From NCBI RefSeq assembly GCF_020382885.2, contig NC_058510.1, forward strand, positions 8,924,862 to 8,988,861: a DNA stretch of 64,000 nucleotides. The letters run 5' to 3'. The position numbers and the translations under genes were made by a program. The notes beneath the pieces are model-generated. The model was not told the DNA's origin and ran no database searches. It saw only the letters and a list, made by a program, of their open reading frames with translations. Shown one piece after another: positions 1-13,300 of the stretch. Each line of letters starts with the position of its first letter. Positions within the stretch are counted from its first letter, which is position 1. Source of the DNA: Scatophagus argus. Lineage: Eukaryota > Chordata > Actinopteri > Scatophagidae.

Positions 1-1382
1 GATGATACCGTCGTCATCGACATCCACAACTATCTCCTTTGTACCTGAAACACAGAGAAGGTGGTGTCAAAGCTGGAAGTTATAAGTGCCAGTCGTCATG
101 GCAGATCCCCTTTTATTTCCCACCTGGTTTGGTCAGAGCTGGCACCGGCTCAGTCACGTCTGACGTTTTTCCAACACCGGCTTTATTCTGAGCGCGCACA
201 CGGAACACATACGTCTCAGCTTCCCTCAGATTCTTAATCTGCAACACGGAAGAGAAATAACCGAATCACACACCAGCTGCTGTAACCCGTGTGGACGAGT
301 CTCTCAGAGAAAAGCTTCTCTCAGAGTACTGAGCCTGATGATGGAGACCTTGATGTACGTCTTCTCCGTAGCCTTAGTGTTGACTCCTCTCCACGCCTCC
401 TCAGGTGCATCCGCCTCCTTGATATCAATGTAGAACCCGTTGACGGGATCGCGGCCTTGGTACACAGGTGGTTTCCATAGCAACACCAGGGAGTCACCTC
501 GCACCTCTCTTATCTGCAGGTCGTAAGGAGGTCCTGCAAAATGGACACGTTGCAAACACAAAGTTAGGCTGAAACACTGCAGTAAGTTTGATTGTGGTTT
601 ACTGTTATTCAAAGGGGTGCAATTATCTCAGAGTACAAAATGCTTCTAAAAATGCCGTTAAACTGAACTTGGCAAAGACCAAAAAAAACCACTTGACTAA
701 ATCTTCTCCCCAGGTTCAAAGATTAGAAATTATGTTAAAAAAATGTTATGTTATTTATGTTAATAAAAAATGTCTTGCAAAATCAACTTTTTGTTATTCA
801 TTTTACTGATAAAAGTCCTTGCAATCCATCTGACAGCAGCCAATCACAGTGTGAGGAAAATTTATGCTCAGGACTCTAAACCCAAAGTTTAGGACTTGTT
901 TATGTTGCTATGTTTTTGTTGCTTGATAGTTTATTGTGGAAGAATCTCAGTAGGTTAAACAAGCGGTTTAACCAACCTGGCACAGCGATGGTCCACTCCT
1001 CGCACAGGAAGGTGTCACTGGGCAGTGATGGGATGCCGACGCCTGCCATGTTGGCTGCCCGCACCTGGAACTGGTACTTTCTGTTCTCCTTCAGGTCAGA
1101 AACCTGGACACAAAGAGACATGAAGACATGCTCATAAAACTGTGCTGTGGGTCTCAGCTGAACCCTTAATTTAATATCTACTCACTCTGTAGGCCCTCTC
1201 GCTGATAGCTTTGATGTTGGCCTCGTGCCACTTCCCCGGCACGCCATCGATCACCTCACGGTAATCCACGAAGTAGCCAGTGATGTCAGCGCCGCCAATA
1301 AAGGTTGGCTGTTTCCAGGCCAGCACCATGGAGTCACGCACACACTCCAGGACACTGATGCCGTAGGGTGGCGCGGGGGAGG
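1..1382 (-). other. myom1: myom1 Fn3 domains My7-My8 and start of Ig My9
   Basis: Exons 1382-1186 and 1103-977 encode My7 (APPYGISVLECVRDSMVLAW, then YQFQVRAANMAGVG). Exons 533-349 and 238-124 encode My8 (SLVLLWKPP, then YVFRVRAQNKAGVG). Exon 44-1 opens My9 with TKEIVVDVDDDGII, close to human TKEVVVNVDDDGVI. The last base of the window ends a codon. The donor at the end of exon 533-349 reads AAG/GTCTCC, well below consensus. It is chosen because the next exon starts in phase 0 with IKNLREAETYVF, matching the human protein without a gap. Domains My10-My13 lie to the left of the window. Confidence 0.9.
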
Positions 1383-4300
1383 CTGAGATGACAGAAACTC
1401 AAATTCACACCATGATGTCTCAGCAGGGGAGCAGGGTGAAGTAATAGGAAACTGAAGCACCACAGTGAGGTGATCATTTTAATTTTAATTGCACCTCTGG
1501 CCAGCTACTTTAATTTATCTATAATCCACATTCTTTGAAGCACTCTTAAAAGTGCATTTCATGAGTTTGTAAAAATTGTTGAGCTTCAGCATCCATTACT
1601 GAATTTTTTCTGTTTACAGCAGGTATTGGCTGTGTTACAACTCACTGAAAAAAAAAGCATCATTAGATTGTGTATAAGTTTAATGACAGCAGTGGGTGAA
1701 TACCTGCTGTAACAGAATATTGTGAAACCCACAACACAACTGCACCTTTAACATTTTATGTCAGGGTTTTGTTTTATGATTTGCTTAAAAAGGAACACTT
1801 TCAGATTTTGGGAAAAAAAAACACTCTACTGCACACTAAATATGAAGCTAGAGTCAGGAGGCGGTTAGCTTAGCTTAGCATAAAAACTGCCAAAGACACT
1901 GCACCTGGCTAATAACAAGTCGAGCGCATGACCTCCAATAAAACTAAACTTTTCTAATTTTTACGCTTAGGTTTTTGAACGAATTTAAAGAATATGATGT
2001 AATATTTTATTTAGTGAATTCTATTGTTGCTGGTAGGTGATTATTTTGTTACCTTTGGACAGAGACAGACTAGCTGTTTCCCCATTCCCAGTCTTTATGC
2101 TAAGCTACGGTAAGGGCTGTTGGCTAAATCTTATATTTAAGGGACAGATACAAGTGTGGGATCAATCCTCTCATCTTCTCAGGGGGATAACCATATTTCC
2201 CAAAATGTAAAACTATCCCATTATGTTATTAATTAAATTGAGTAAAATGGTTAAATATCACATTAAATTTGAGGTTTAAACAAAGGAAACTGATATCTGG
2301 AGTTACTATGAGCTAACGGTCTCTTGAAAAGCAGGATCATATAACATGGCGATAATAAATCAGCCTGTCACACACAAATAGTCACGTGAACTTGATACCC
2401 TGCCCTATTTAGGGGTGAGAGGCTGGTCAAAGTGTCCAGGAGGTGGACATCCGAATAAGCACACAGTGCACTTCCAAAAAGGTCTCCGGCCAGAAGTGTC
2501 CTGCTTATGTAGGTTGAATGACCCACTTTTCAAGTTCTAGGTGTGATTAGCTGTCTCCTGGCATGACATACTCATGTGTGTGTGTTAAAGTGCTCTGAGT
2601 ACTCAATGTTATGGCAGGCCTTGAGGTTACAGGTGACAGAAGCCGAGCCACCCAGTGGGGAGGTTGTAGGAAAGCGGTGGTCAGCAAAATTGTTGACGAG
2701 GATGACTGTGCTGAGTTAAAGCTTAGCGGTGTTTTACAGTGACTTACCTTAAAGAGAAGAATACCAGAAGAGCGCTTCAGTAAATGATAATTGTATAAAA
2801 AGCTTGAAAACGTAAAAGTAGAGCATTGCAGTATTGATATTACAAGGTAAATGCTGCTCTTATTACTCTATAATGTCAGAGTAGAATATTTTTGTTCACC
2901 CTAATTGGGCAGTGTTGAATTTTTGTTTTTTGTTTGTTCTTCTGTTTTCTGTGGTTTGTTTTAGCCTCTGACCAGTGCTCACCTGCCGACTCTCTCCTTG
3001 GCCTCGGTGACTCCCGATTAGCTGAAGCACCTACAGAGAACTTACGTGCCTGTCTGGCCTCAGGCTCGTTGACCGGCTCTACGGCCTGATCTTGAACCTC
3101 AGCAGGGATTAGGTCTAAGTGTGCGGCTATGTCAGTAAGTGATTCAGAAACTGAGTCTGACACAGACTCTGAGACCGGGTCTTTTGCCAGGTCAGGGGCC
3201 CAGGACACACTGCCTCTCTTGTCCCCCTTGCTTTTAGTCTCCATGGGGTCTGGCTGTGTGAGGCCTGATCTAGCAGCCCCAGCCCCCTTCCTGGCTTCAG
3301 TGTCAGCCTGAGCTTTACTGCACTTAAGCTTAGTGTCAGGGGAGGTCTGGACAGTTTCATGCGTGCCCGCCCAGCGTGGCCTGTGCTCGGTTAGTTGGCC
3401 CAAGTTACCCCCCGGCCCCATCTCCGGCAACACACCATGAGGGATGCCGCCCCCTACAGGAGTTAGCAGAGAAAAGCAAAACAGTTTTTTAAAAAACAGG
3501 CCAAAGATCCTTTCACAAAATCCTGTCAATCACACAACCTTGAGAGAGCAAAGAGAAGACGAGCAGAAACAGGAAGACATAAAGCAATATTCAGCACATA
3601 AGCTTATCAAATACAGTAAAATGTCCTCATCTGACGGGGAGTGAAAAATGAAGACAAGATGACCACAGGTGACATCCATGTGAGGACGTGAGTAGGCTTC
3701 ATTTGTTGTCATGAGAGCATGCAGGCATGTGAAGTAGCACAGTCAATGAGTGTATATATGCAGGCTTTGCACCAACCCTTCATGAAAAAACACTTTAGTA
3801 ACAATGCCAATGGATTTCACCACCTTCCACTCGAAAGATGAACTAGTTGGTGCGCTGAGACTGAATGCTACAGCACATGATGAGCTAATCCATATGGAAG
3901 TAGTGTAATTGTTTCTAGCTGCTAAGATTTTTCCTCCATACTCAGAACTTTTGACTGTGACTTTTCTTGTAACGTACTGTAGATGAATATTAGCAGCAGA
4001 ACTGCCAAATTCACTCCTTGTAATTTAACCCGGTAGAAGTTATTGTTTTCTGACATGTCCAGCATGTTTGTCTGCATGACTGTGCAGCGAAATACCCTGG
4101 CATTCTTACTAAGTGTGCTTCATGAGGGAAAACAGAGTATGTCACTCAGCACAAAGCTGGCCAGTGAATGACTGGCATCCAAAGGCTGAGAGTTATGTTA
4201 GTTATAATGCAGAGAAACGTCAGGTAACACACATCACAGCAGCTGGATTGGCCTGTTTTTTACAGTGTGTCTTTGGCCTGGGCTCCAAGCTAATGTTATC

Positions 4301-7300
4301 ATTTACCAACTCACAGTGGAATCTTGATAAGGTGAACATGCAGAGTTGCTTTACAGATTTCTGCTGTTAGATTTATGACTCTCAGCAAACTAATAAATTA
4401 ATTTAAACTAGTAAAGTAATTGGAGATAATGTTCATATGTGTAAAGGTTTTTTTCTGTTGCCAAGGGTCACAGTGATAAAATAGTTTGATTATTTTTATG
4501 TGATTTTGGATACATTTGCCATATTGTGATATAAATCATTACCAAAAAAAAAAAAAACAAAACAAACAAAAAAACAAGACATATTGAGGAAGAAAAATAA
4601 AGAAAAACAGCTTTCCAAAGTACTTCTTCACAATTATGACATACTTGTACCAAATATTTCTTATATTTTAATAAATATAAGAAATATTTATAAATGTGCT
4701 TCTCTACATTTCAGGGGAAAATATTGTACTTTTTATCCCACTACATTCATTTGTCACATAAAATTACATCTGAGAAGTTATAATTTTTTTGCATGTATTT
4801 GTTGTTAAAAACTGAGTAACGTTGTGAAAGGAGACATTCTGAGTACTTTTACCTTTAATACTTAAAGAAGCCCACATATTGCTGATAATACTTAAGTACT
4901 TTTACCAAAGTAATAGTTTGGATCCAAAACTATTGTATTGTAACTAAGTTGTAAAGGAGCATTTTTAGACAATGATATTTCTACTTTTGCTTAACTATCT
5001 CAGTACTTTTTTCATGACTGGCTTTTACAAGTATTTAAACTATTTGTATTGAACTCAAATTATATTGAGTTTTTACTGTGTTTACTGAAGGCAGTACCCT
5101 GTCGTTCTCTATGATACTACAAGAAAATAGAATAGCATCATTTTTTGTCCGGAGAAATCGCCCAGATGGTACAAAAATAGCCCTAATTATCTCACACTGC
5201 CCAAACTGCCCAATTTATATCCACCCAATTATGCACAAATAGGCCAGTCTGCCAGCACTCCATGTATATGATGTACAGTAAGTGTATTTTTAACTAAACG
5301 CAGACTTCATAAATTACTTGGCATTAGAATTTACATAACTGTTACACAGAACAATACCACTGCCAGGTTAGTAGTTAAGAGAGGATAAGACACAGAAACT
5401 CTGAAGTGGGAGAGGTGTGTGTGTTGGTACCTTCAGCACCATGTGAGGGTTGCCGACACGTCTTGTGCCCAGGATAGGTGAGGGAAATGGGGGTGATGTG
5501 GGTGTGTGACATTGGCCTGGTTTGTAACGACCGCTGAATTGGATCAAACCGACCCAAATTAGAGGAAGTCTACAAGTCCTGACCCTGACCCTGCCTCAGG
5601 CTGTGCAGGGAGGAGGAGGAGGAGGAGGAGGTAGGGGTTGGGTGGGTGGTTGTGGCTTGACAGGGATAAAGGTTGGTGTGGCACATAACAGTGCAGAATA
5701 ACGAGACAGAGTGGAACCACGGTGGAGAAAGTGTGGGAGTATTGATGCTGATGATGTAAAGAACCGGTAACCTATGGTAACCCTAACCCTAATAGTAACC
5801 CATTATGTTAAAAAAAAAATCAAGGAAAATAACAGTTCTTCCATGTCTTTTGCATTTTTTATGGAGTCATACTTCAAAGGAAAACTCTATCCCATAATAA
5901 TCATCAGTCTGTGATGTTCGGTGCATTTCAGGAGTCATTTTTCTGGTGAAATTTCTACATTTCTGAGAACACCTTTTGAAAACAGGTGTCTTTTTGAAGT
6001 CAGCTATGAACTATTTCATGTCGGTGAATATTTGATACCATTTTACACTTAAATAAAGAGATTATATGAAATTCAATATCATAGAATAATTGTCTGTGTT
6101 AATCCATGGAAGTTACGGTAGCAAAAAAAAATGAATTCAGAAATGCAGACTGCAACACCAGCAGCTAATTTTTTTACATTAATGAAATTTATTATTATTA
6201 TTATTTTACAAATACAAAGACCAACATAAAGTATTACAGTATCCTCTGACTTCTGCACTAACTTCTCCTATTGAGAGGCCAACCCTCAGTTTTACTCACC
6301 AATAGCAGCCTTCACCTCCACAGGCTCAGACTCCTGAGAGAATTGGCTGAGTCCTGCTGCGTTCACTGCCCTCACCCTGAACACGTATTTCTCTCCTGTT
6401 ATTAGACCGTGGCAGATGAACCTGCAAATTAAACAGCAACAAATTAATGTAAAACAACAACATTATACTGTATATGCCTTGGTTAACAAAGGAAGAAGGG
6501 TAATTTTACCTGGTGGCATTGACAGGCTTGTTGTTGCACGGCTCCCACACGTTGCTGCCCACAACACTCCCCTCGATGTAGTATCCCACCAACTCTTTGG
6601 CCTCACGGGACGCTTCCCAAGACACAACGACCGATGTGTCTGTGTTTCTAGTCGGGACAACTCTGCCTGGGGCTGATGGGATATCTGTAGACCACAGCAT
6701 TTTACATTTTTGGGGTCATTAGCTGAAAATGTAAAATGTTGACCATTATGATGCTTGTGCGTTTGTGTTTTCTGACCAAGCTTGTCACCAACAGTGGTGG
6801 CCTCAGTCGGGTCAGATGGCTCGCCGACACCCGCAGAGTTGCAGCACCGGACGCGGAAATTGTAGGATTTGCCCTCGGCGAGATCAAACAGAGCAAAGCG
6901 AGGAGACTTGACGGGGATCTCTGTGTTCACCCTCTGCCAGCTGTCTGTACCTGAGACGCACTAACAAACAACAATGCAAGGTCATCTGCCACAGAAACAC
7001 TGGCATGTAGCTGTTTTAGTTAACAGGTTGTGGTGTGAGTTAATGCAGCATTTCCCACTAACTGGTAACATTTAAGAGTATGCTGTAAAATTTGTCCAGT
7101 TTACCTTTTCCACATAGTACATGACACCCTCAAGGCCTTTCCCTGTAGGTGGCTTCCAGCTCAGCACCACATAGTTCTTGGTTGCCTCCGTCACCTGCAG
7201 GTCAAGAGGTCTGCCAGGAACAATGCCCTCTGATGGTCAAAAGATAAAGAATGAGATGCATAACACATCACAACAGAAAAGTATAAAAACATGTTATTCC

Positions 7301-10300
7301 TGTCACCTGGGGTTGTTGATTTGACTGATATAAATTTTGATATTAGGAAATGTATTTCTTACCTGCAGGCTCCTCCTCTGTGACAATGATTTGTCCAGTC
7401 CAGGGAGCAGAGGTACCTGACACCAAGTATACGATCATCATGTAAAAGTTATGAATCTGACAATTCTTTATTTTGCTCCAGTATTCACCAATTTTATTTA
7501 GGTCCATTTTCAAATCAAAAAGTGTTTATGACTGGAATTTTGTTTGTTATAAAAGAGACACTGTTTGACCAGACAGCCACTAACATCTGCAGTACCTCTC
7601 ATGCGGGCGCGATCAGCCGGGTCCATGGCGGCCACCGGCTCGGAGACTCTGGACGGACGGCTCATGCCACTCTTGTTGACAGCTCGCACACGGAAGATGT
7701 AGGACCGGCCCTCCACCAGGCCGGCGACAGGGAAACGGGCAAACTTAACCGGAGTGTCATTGCACTGGATCCAGTGGGTGGTTCCAACCTCACATCTGTG
7801 CACATATTATTAATTCAATGCAAGGCTTTTTTTTAAACATTGTTAGTGACAACAGGCAGCAACATATTGACTGACCTGTCCACAAAGTAGCCCAAGATGG
7901 AGTTAGCACCATCAACAGCTGGCTGCTTCCAGGTAACAATAATGTAATCTTTATTGGCATCCAGACAGCGCACATCCAGAGGAGCACCAGGAGCTCCTTC
8001 GACCTCAGCATCAGCATCTAAGACAAACAGGAACAACCGTCAGGACTGTCAACATGCATACACAGTCTGAACAGGTCTGTTTGATTGCTGTTGTTGCTGA
8101 GATTTGTCTGGAATAACCGATTCTACAGTAGCTGGCTGTTTTAAAGTGAACTGTGCTCTGTGCTGGACTGCGTAGCTGCGAGGTTTGATGCCAGGAATGT
8201 TTCTGATCCTCAAGTCAAACACAAGCCAAGAGCAATCTGTGGCAGGAGGACAGAATTAGCAGTAGCCCACCCTGGGGTGAAAGGGGATAAGAGGTGACAC
8301 TTAAAGAAGCATAAAGTTAGGGCACCCACTGTAGTAATGTCAAAATTGATGCAATAGGTCGAAAAATAAATTAGAGTGATTTCCTTAATAAGTCAGCCTG
8401 ATTGGATGAGATGAAGTGATAAAACAAGAGGAGATAAGTATAACCAGATGGAGTGTTTGCCCACAAAGAGCAGTAAGGAAACTGGGCAGCCTATTGTTTC
8501 TCCTTGAAGCAGATATTTACAGTATCTATCTGCACTCACAGCCAGACTCATTCCATAGCTGAGCTCTCTGAGAATAGCCTGACTGCAGACAGGATCATAT
8601 AGCCCTTAGTTGTGGACACCGTACCTGGGCTTTTCTTTACTAGTCGACCCTGAGCTGTAACAGGGGGACAACAGGGTCTGAGCTGAAGTTTTAAAGGTCA
8701 GATTGTCTCTGAAGGCAGCAAAGATAAGCTTCACTGACCGCTTTTTCCATGGTATTCAAACAGATGCCAGGGAGTTGCCACTCAGTGGTATCTCTATTAG
8801 AGATATCCTATTTAAAACCACTCACTCGCATTCAAACACTTTGACTATTTAATGTGGTATTGTCAACAGGTGCCAGAGGACATGCTGTTGTGACTTTGAC
8901 CTTGATTTGATGACAATACCGCAATACCGTCATCAGATCAAACCTGCATTTAGGGGCTGCAGCAAAAATGTCTGTAGCAAAATACATTAGAGACGTAGCA
9001 TTTTATAGGATTAAAAGCTCGAGGACTTATTCTGCATGAAGTGAAGTTTGAACAATGATCAGGATGGTCACTGACGAGTGATGGACTCCTCTGAAGGAGT
9101 CTCAGGCTTGGAGTTAACGGCAAGATATTTCCCAAGTAGCAGTTGATTTGGTGCATATTCACAGTGATACTTAAAGCACAAAAATACACTAAAGAAACAG
9201 AATCCAAAATGGTGGTAAGATGTGAAATGAAAGAAGATTCAAACTATACAGTACACAGCATATATACTGTAATCCCCCAAATTAGATGTTTTACATACAG
9301 TATTGGCCATTAAGTTAGTTAAAGAGTCATCTAATTTTTTTAATACCAGGTAACTTTTAGGGAAGTTGTACCCACCTCTGACAAAGACGTATGCTGAGTA
9401 GGTTTCATATCCAGACTTGGTGGTGACACGCAGGGTGTAGAGCCCCTCGTCCTCTTTGTTGAGGTGTGTGAGTGTCAGTGTGGCTCGATCTCCACTCCAG
9501 TGCATGTGGTTCCATTTAGAAGGAGTCAGCAGAACATCTGAGGGAAAATGATGGCTGGTGGCTCAGTAACAAGCATCGCTTTATCAAAGAATACTCCAAG
9601 CAGAGACATGCAAAAGGAAAATCTCAATTTATGCAAAATAATTTTACTTCTTGCAGTTATCCCAACCAAAAATGGTACAGTAATCCACAGCAGAGTTATA
9701 AGCTTACCGTCTCTGTACCACTGGACCTCTGGCTGGTAGTGGTGTAGGGCGGGGTAAATGATGACCGTGCATCCCAGACTCATGGTCTCACCCTCTCTTC
9801 CAAATGATACACCAAACTTATCAACAATGTGAGTCTGGAAAGTGATGCCATACTCAGATACTGGGCCATCTACAGACAAAGCATGAGGCAGCATATTCAG
9901 AGCTTGGACTGACGTTACTGAGCAAAACAGTTTGCAGACACACAGCAGACACGTGGAAAGACATCTGTATTCAAATCAAGTGGAAGAAAAAAACAGTGAA
10001 CTCTGGTGAAACAGTGAAACAGACAAAAAGTGATCAAATGGTAAAGACAAACAGGAAAAAACTTCAAAACATGAACACTATCAAAGAAAAACACTATTGA
10101 AAGGTAGACATGATCTAACAAAATGTAGCTGCTGTAGCAACATTTCATCCACTTGCATCTGAAGAAAATTCTCCCCGTTCCACGGCTTTGTAAAACAAAT
10201 GAGTCAGGAGCTGCAAGGAAGCTTCATTTGTTCATGAGACTCTTGCACAGTCCTTTCAACATAAATTTCCAAGGATGCACATTTGCAACATGGTTGATGC

Positions 10301-13300
10301 AAAACATTAAACACAGGGTTTTCCTAATAAATAAACTATATAAAGAGAATACTATAGACTCAAGACAAGAGTGACCATGCATGGACAGTCAACGTGGTCA
10401 CAGGAAAGCAATTTAACCACTTTTAGCTCATTGTTTAGGTTTTGTGGCCAGAAAATCTGCTGTTCAGTCTCTTTGCTCTCATTAAGCCTGCTTCCAGCTG
10501 CAGGGGGTGGATGTTTTCCACAAATATGCTCTGATAGAGTAGCTGTATGATACATGCACAGTGCCAGACAGCAGACAAACAAAGTTAGCATCTTGCTAAT
10601 CAAGAGAATTAAAGACAGATATTTTTCTTAACAGATGTTGGCGACCGCCAACGCAAATATTTATCGCATGGCGGGGCACTCTACTCCAAATGATGTTGCT
10701 CAGTGTCTACTGTATGTGTATGTAAGCAACTGTTTGGTAGCATGTAGCAAATAAGCATAGCAACTTCATAAGATGAAAATATGTCAGGGCTTTTTCTTTT
10801 GGCCTGCTCTTCTGCCCCCTAGTGGACATAAATTAATTAATCAAATGCAATATAAATACACACTTACGTCTGGGTGCTGGCAGGGACTCATCAATTTCAC
10901 CTTTGAACCCTGGGGAGAACATCAGCAGTCAGCACATGCATAGTGATGAATAATATACGAATATATATGAAATAACAACTTTACATGTGCAGAGTAAACA
11001 TTCATATACACATACATAATTATTATGGCACTTCATTTGGCTACATCCTACAAACCTACATCTACTAAGTTACACTATCAAGAAAGTTGTTGGGGGAATC
11101 TGTTTGTGTTAAGAGCACTGGGGTGCGATGGTTTTAGGACTTGGTGAAACCTACTCTTAACAACGACGGAGGCAAATGCAGACAGCTCTCCCTTGGAGTT
11201 CATGGCAGAGACGCGATACTGCGCTGTATCATCGAAATCACATCTGAAAGAGGAGAGCATCAGCTGATCAGTGTCCATGATATGAACATTCGATCTCTTA
11301 AGGGGTTCACGTGTACAACGTCCTCAGCCTTAGCCCTCTCAACCATGTAAATACCAACTATGTGGGCCCATGACTGTAAAGCATTCCTTAGCTAAGGACC
11401 AGGAATACTCAGGCAATAAATAGACACCACTGGTGATGTCATCTGCACCAGGTGGTGTGGCTCTCTGCACATGAAAGTATCGTAGTGTGCTGCACACAAC
11501 AGAAGCCCACAGTCTGAAACGGACATATTCTACTAAAATGTGAAAAAGGTCATTTGGGACTTTTGGCTGCTTGTTGAAATGGTCTTAGTTATCTTTTGAC
11601 ATGCTCTGTCTGTGGCATCCTGAGAAACAGTGGCTCACATACAGTGTCAGTCTTTTTTTGGCAAGTTAGGCACGAAGTTCATAAACCGTACTCAAACTGA
11701 CTTAACTAGTGGGACGCCAAGTGGGTTGCTAAATTCTGAGTGCTAAAGATGTGTAAACAGTGAAGGCATCACTGATTCAACGTCTATTATGTGCTTTTCT
11801 ACAGTCAATGATCTGTTATTCAGGTAAATAATCTTGCTGGTTGTGTTAAACTCAACTGAAAGGGCCAGAGAAGTGCAATGTTTTCTGTGTGCTTTTTTTA
11901 AACTTTTTTGAGAATTGTAGGAGGAACTACACCTACCTGTTAATTTCCAGTGAGTGCACGCTGTATCTGCTTTCAAGTTTATACTTGCCAGGGTTGGAAA
12001 GAGGGTCAATTGCCACATTGTTTTTGTACCTTGTAGTGGGAGGCAGAAAACAATAAAGAAGACAGACCAGTGGAAACAGAAAGAAAAGAGAATGGAACAG
12101 AATCAAGAGTTTAAATTAAAAAAAAAAAACGAATGGAAAGTAGATGGAGCTCAAAGGAACAAGCAGGATGTTGAGGGACAGAAAAAAAAGACATAAAGTT
12201 ATGCTGTGGGTGACGCATGTGACCTACCAGACAACCCGTGGGTCGGGCCAGCCAGTGACAGTGCAATGCAATTGCACACACTGCTTCTCCCACACGGTGT
12301 GGGAGCGTGGTTTAATCACAAACTCCGGGGGATGCATCAGGCTGTCTTCGTTCATGCGCTTAAAATGTTCCTCGTGTTCATGGATCTACAAGCAGAAGAG
12401 TACTTTTAAATGACTCAGGGCAGCTTAACCTTTTCCAACCATACAACGTTAAAACAAACCAGCCAAACATTTATAAAAATAATCCCCATAATGTCACCAG
12501 GCATTTATAATGCACAATTGACACAAAAGCTTTTAGAACACAAATCGAGCAAGATCCCAGCATATCTTCATTTGTTTACACATGCAAGATGTATGTACCT
12601 TTCAGCATGACACATGTTATGAGTGTGCAAGTGTGTTGTTCATTATGTTCTATGAATAGCTGAGGCCCCATCTAGTTGTGCATCCAGTAAGTGAACACAT
12701 AATATGACAACACCACTGGGACACAGCTTCTCTGTGTCTCAAGATACATGATCTCCTGAGGAATTTGTCACCCAGGAGCAAGGCTATCTGGCAAGGAGGA
12801 GACAGATAAATACCGTGGAGAGGAGGGGCTCACTGATGCTTTTATGATGCTCAATGAATGGCTGGGTCCTACTTCACATAATCACTCAGGGACGTAAATA
12901 ACTCCCTTGTGTAAGGAGTAGTAGTAACCACTTAGTAGTAGCCACAGGCACTCGGTGTAGTACTGCAGTTAGTTATACTCAGTTATGCAAATATGCCGAT
13001 GACATAATTGTGTTATGAGGCCTAATATTAAGCTTAAAAGACTGTTTTCTTTTTCACTCCAAGTACAAGCACAAGAACTACAAGTAACAAAAGATGACGT
13101 CACGAAAGAGAAATGTCTACTGTGACGTCACAACCAATGGACAATGGTCTGTGACATCACTAAACAAAATGGCTGACTATAATGTCACGAGTGGCAAAAG
13201 CCATTCGGAAAAGTAATGAAGCAGAATAGTATTGTATGACCTCAAAACAGCTACATGAAGAATTCCCTCACTGACCCTTTTGCTCAGAGAGATGCGTTCG

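Noticed and set aside
3127..3311. Plus-strand ORF with Ser/Glu/Asp repeats (SDSETESDTDSETGS)
   Set aside because: It is the antisense of the Ser/acidic block in the myom1 EH exon, whose minus-strand reading has splice sites, phase and homology.
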